From Corynebacterium meitnerae (GTDB taxonomy: Bacteria > Actinomycetota > Actinomycetes > Mycobacteriales > Mycobacteriaceae), in NCBI RefSeq assembly GCF_027570075.1, contig NZ_JAKMUS010000007.1, positions 40,486-104,485 of the forward strand: DNA of 64,000 bases, in the 5' to 3' direction. The notes below the pieces were generated by a model. That model saw only the letters and a program-made list of their open reading frames with translations, had not been told where the DNA came from and ran no database searches. Position 1 is the stretch's first letter. Each line of letters begins with the position of its first letter. The translations under genes and the position numbers were made by a program. Positions 61,965-64,000 of this stretch are shown here, piece by piece.

Positions 61965-62495
61965 ATGACCACTAATCATCTTTATGACGACGTGACCCGT
62001 AGCGTCCTGTCCGTGCTGGTTCAGGACGTCGAGGGCATCATCACCCGCGTGACCGCGATGTTCACGCGCCGTGGTTTCAACCTTGTCTCCCTGACTTCCG
62101 CGAAGACGGAGACCCCGGGCATCAACCGCATCACTGTTGTCGTTGACGCTTCGGAGCATGCAGTCGAGCAAATTACGAAGCAGCTGCACAAGCTTGTCGA
62201 CGTGCTCAAGGTCCTCCGCTTGGAAGAAGATTCCACCATCGCTCGTTCGCTGATGCTGGTGAAGGTGAACGCCAATAACAGCAACCGCCCGCAGATTGTG
62301 GACGCTGCGAACATCTTCCGTGCCCGTGTAGTGGATGTTGCCCCGGATTCAGTGGTCATTGAGGCAACCGGTACGTCCAGCAAGCTGCGCGCACTCTTGG
62401 ATGTCCTCGAGCCGTTTGGTATCCGTGAGCTCGTTCAATCTGGCCGTGTGGCACTCAACCGTGGTCCGAAGACCCTGGCTCCGTCCAAGTCTTAA
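61965..62495 (+). CDS. ilvN: Acetohydroxyacid synthase small subunit
   Basis: Regulatory partner that activates IlvB and confers valine feedback inhibition. The 176-aa protein has an N-terminal ACT domain (SVLVQDVEGIITRVTAMFTRRGFNLVSL) and a C-terminal domain (LMLVKVNANNSNRPQIVDAANIFRARVVDVAPDS), the usual size. ATG 61965 directly after ilvB suggests translational coupling and equal amounts. Confidence 0.97.
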   Translation: MTTNHLYDDVTRSVLSVLVQDVEGIITRVTAMFTRRGFNLVSLTSAKTETPGINRITVVVDASEHAVEQITKQLHKLVDVLKVLRLEEDSTIARSLMLVKVNANNSNRPQIVDAANIFRARVVDVAPDSVVIEATGTSSKLRALLDVLEPFGIRELVQSGRVALNRGPKTLAPSKS

Positions 62496-62515
62496 AAAGT
62501 TTTTCACCCCCGTCT

Positions 62516-62544
62516 CACATAGTTGGACGCGTATCCCGTATAGT
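62516..62544 (+). promoter_or_regulatory. Possible internal promoter for ilvC
   Basis: -10 TATAGT at 62539-62544 lies in the 94-bp ilvN-ilvC gap; the -35 is poor (ctcaca near 62514). A separate ilvC promoter is known in C. glutamicum. Confidence 0.45.
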
Positions 62545-62559
62545 GGGAAACGCGACTGA

Positions 62560-63606
<1,047 letters not shown>

Positions 63607-63621
63607 ATAACTCGAGCATTC

Positions 63622-63662
63622 ACCGCCTGGCCCGACTTTCATGCCGGACCAGGCGGTTTTCT
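63622..63662 (+). terminator. Terminator of ilvBNC
   Basis: accgcctgg (63622-63630) and ccaggcggt (63649-63657) form a perfect 9-bp stem; tttttctc follows. Confidence 0.9.
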
Positions 63663-63690
63663 CATGCCCAGGATTACATTGGCAACAACA

Positions 63691-64000
63691 CTACGTGGTT
63701 AGCCAGGCGGACGCGGCAACAACGATCGCCTCAACACCGCGATCAAGCGTGGGTTGGAGGTCCGGGGCGAGTTCCCACGTAGCCACCAGGCAAGGTGGCG
63801 AGCACATGCTGGCCAAGATAGGCCTATTGCCGAGAGTAGAGACATGAGGTGGAAATCATAGCCACAAGCATGGGCGACGGGTAGCTCGCGGCCGGTAGTT
63901 TTATCAACCTGTGTGGCGGTGGAGGCATAGCTTTTTCCCGACGCTTCCTTGACCGGTAGCCCGTCGATATCGGCACGCGCTGCTACCGTCGGGCCCTCAC
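63691..64000 (-). pseudogene. Wrecked M20 amidohydrolase/peptidase gene (runs off window)
   Basis: Entering from the right edge on the minus strand, one frame reads GPTVAARADIDGLPVKEASG and later PVAHACGYDFHLMSLLSAIGL. This is the N-terminal metal-binding region of M20 amidohydrolases (normally HACGHD; the ligand His is Tyr here). A second frame, ending at a stop at 63691, reads ELAPDLQPTLDRGVEAIVVA, the typical M20 C-terminus. The ~250 residues expected between them are missing and the frames differ, so the gene is broken by a deletion. Confidence 0.75.

Noticed and set aside
63641..63847. Small 68-codon plus-strand frame after ilvC
   Set aside because: It begins inside the ilvC terminator and is antisense to the M20 remnant, which explains the coding-like composition.

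Overview
The window is a chromosomal segment of a Corynebacterium (Actinomycetota, Mycobacteriales). The evidence is a Rho factor with an Asn/Arg/Asp-rich insertion, an ATP synthase operon followed by a DUF2550 gene and nucS, a GlgE/GlgB pair, an MscCG-type glutamate-efflux channel beside ilvBNC, and many SD-less genes that begin 6-8 nt after a TANNNT -10 box. Coding sequence is GC-rich. I see no rRNA, tRNA, CRISPR array, intact IS or prophage. The species cannot be fixed from this sequence.

Layout. 1-5890: rho (5' cut), prfA, prmC, tsaC, wecA and an atpI-like gene, then a strong terminator. 5891-13545: a long leader and the F1Fo ATP synthase operon atpBEFHAGDC, closed by a terminator. 13677-15140: DUF2550 protein, the mismatch endonuclease NucS, and a small Cys/His protein. 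15157-19409 (minus): glgE-glgB, which turn maltose-1-phosphate into branched glucan. 19542-25437: ABC ATPase, Nudix hydrolase, THUMP-like methyltransferase, etfBA and a NifS-like cysteine desulfurase. 25498-26565: secreted GH25 lysozyme. 26569-31693 (minus): histidine kinase, response regulator, three-gene ABC exporter and a spermidine-synthase-like protein. 31800-33775: mnmA and a MetE-fold protein with no cysteine.

33723-40701 is the most accessory part. A minus-strand XRE repressor / ImmA-type peptidase / PIN-domain cassette lies between the MetE-like gene and the ligA region. It is followed by a small membrane protein, a DnaQ-type exonuclease and a TipA-type MerR regulator with a textbook 19-bp-spaced promoter. 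After ligA comes a second cassette, an AbiEii-like nucleotidyltransferase plus an unknown 104-aa protein. Core genes then resume: ACT protein, gatC-gatA, MFS exporter, pfkA, a sugar epimerase, a GNAT enzyme, nadA-nadC, a BASS transporter and gatB.

51618-52273 is a 656-bp gene-poor stretch holding a terminator, a perfect 15-bp inverted repeat, a long imperfect hairpin and a 48-codon possible gene remnant. After it come a YkvI-like transporter, a DoxX-like protein, and the minus-strand run mscCG, PH-domain gene, ilvD and a GT87 glycosyltransferase. Last is the attenuated ilvBNC operon: leader peptide MTFIGLVVVPRGASRD, terminator, ilvB, ilvN, ilvC, terminator. IlvB/N, IlvC and IlvD together cover three successive steps of branched-chain amino acid synthesis. 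The right edge holds the wreck of an M20 amidohydrolase gene.

The best candidates for something new are the two compact toxin/defence-like cassettes (33723-35541 and 39731-40701), a shared intergenic hairpin family (37563-37647 and 51791-51888), and a terminator-like hairpin inside the 5' coding region of the MFS gene.
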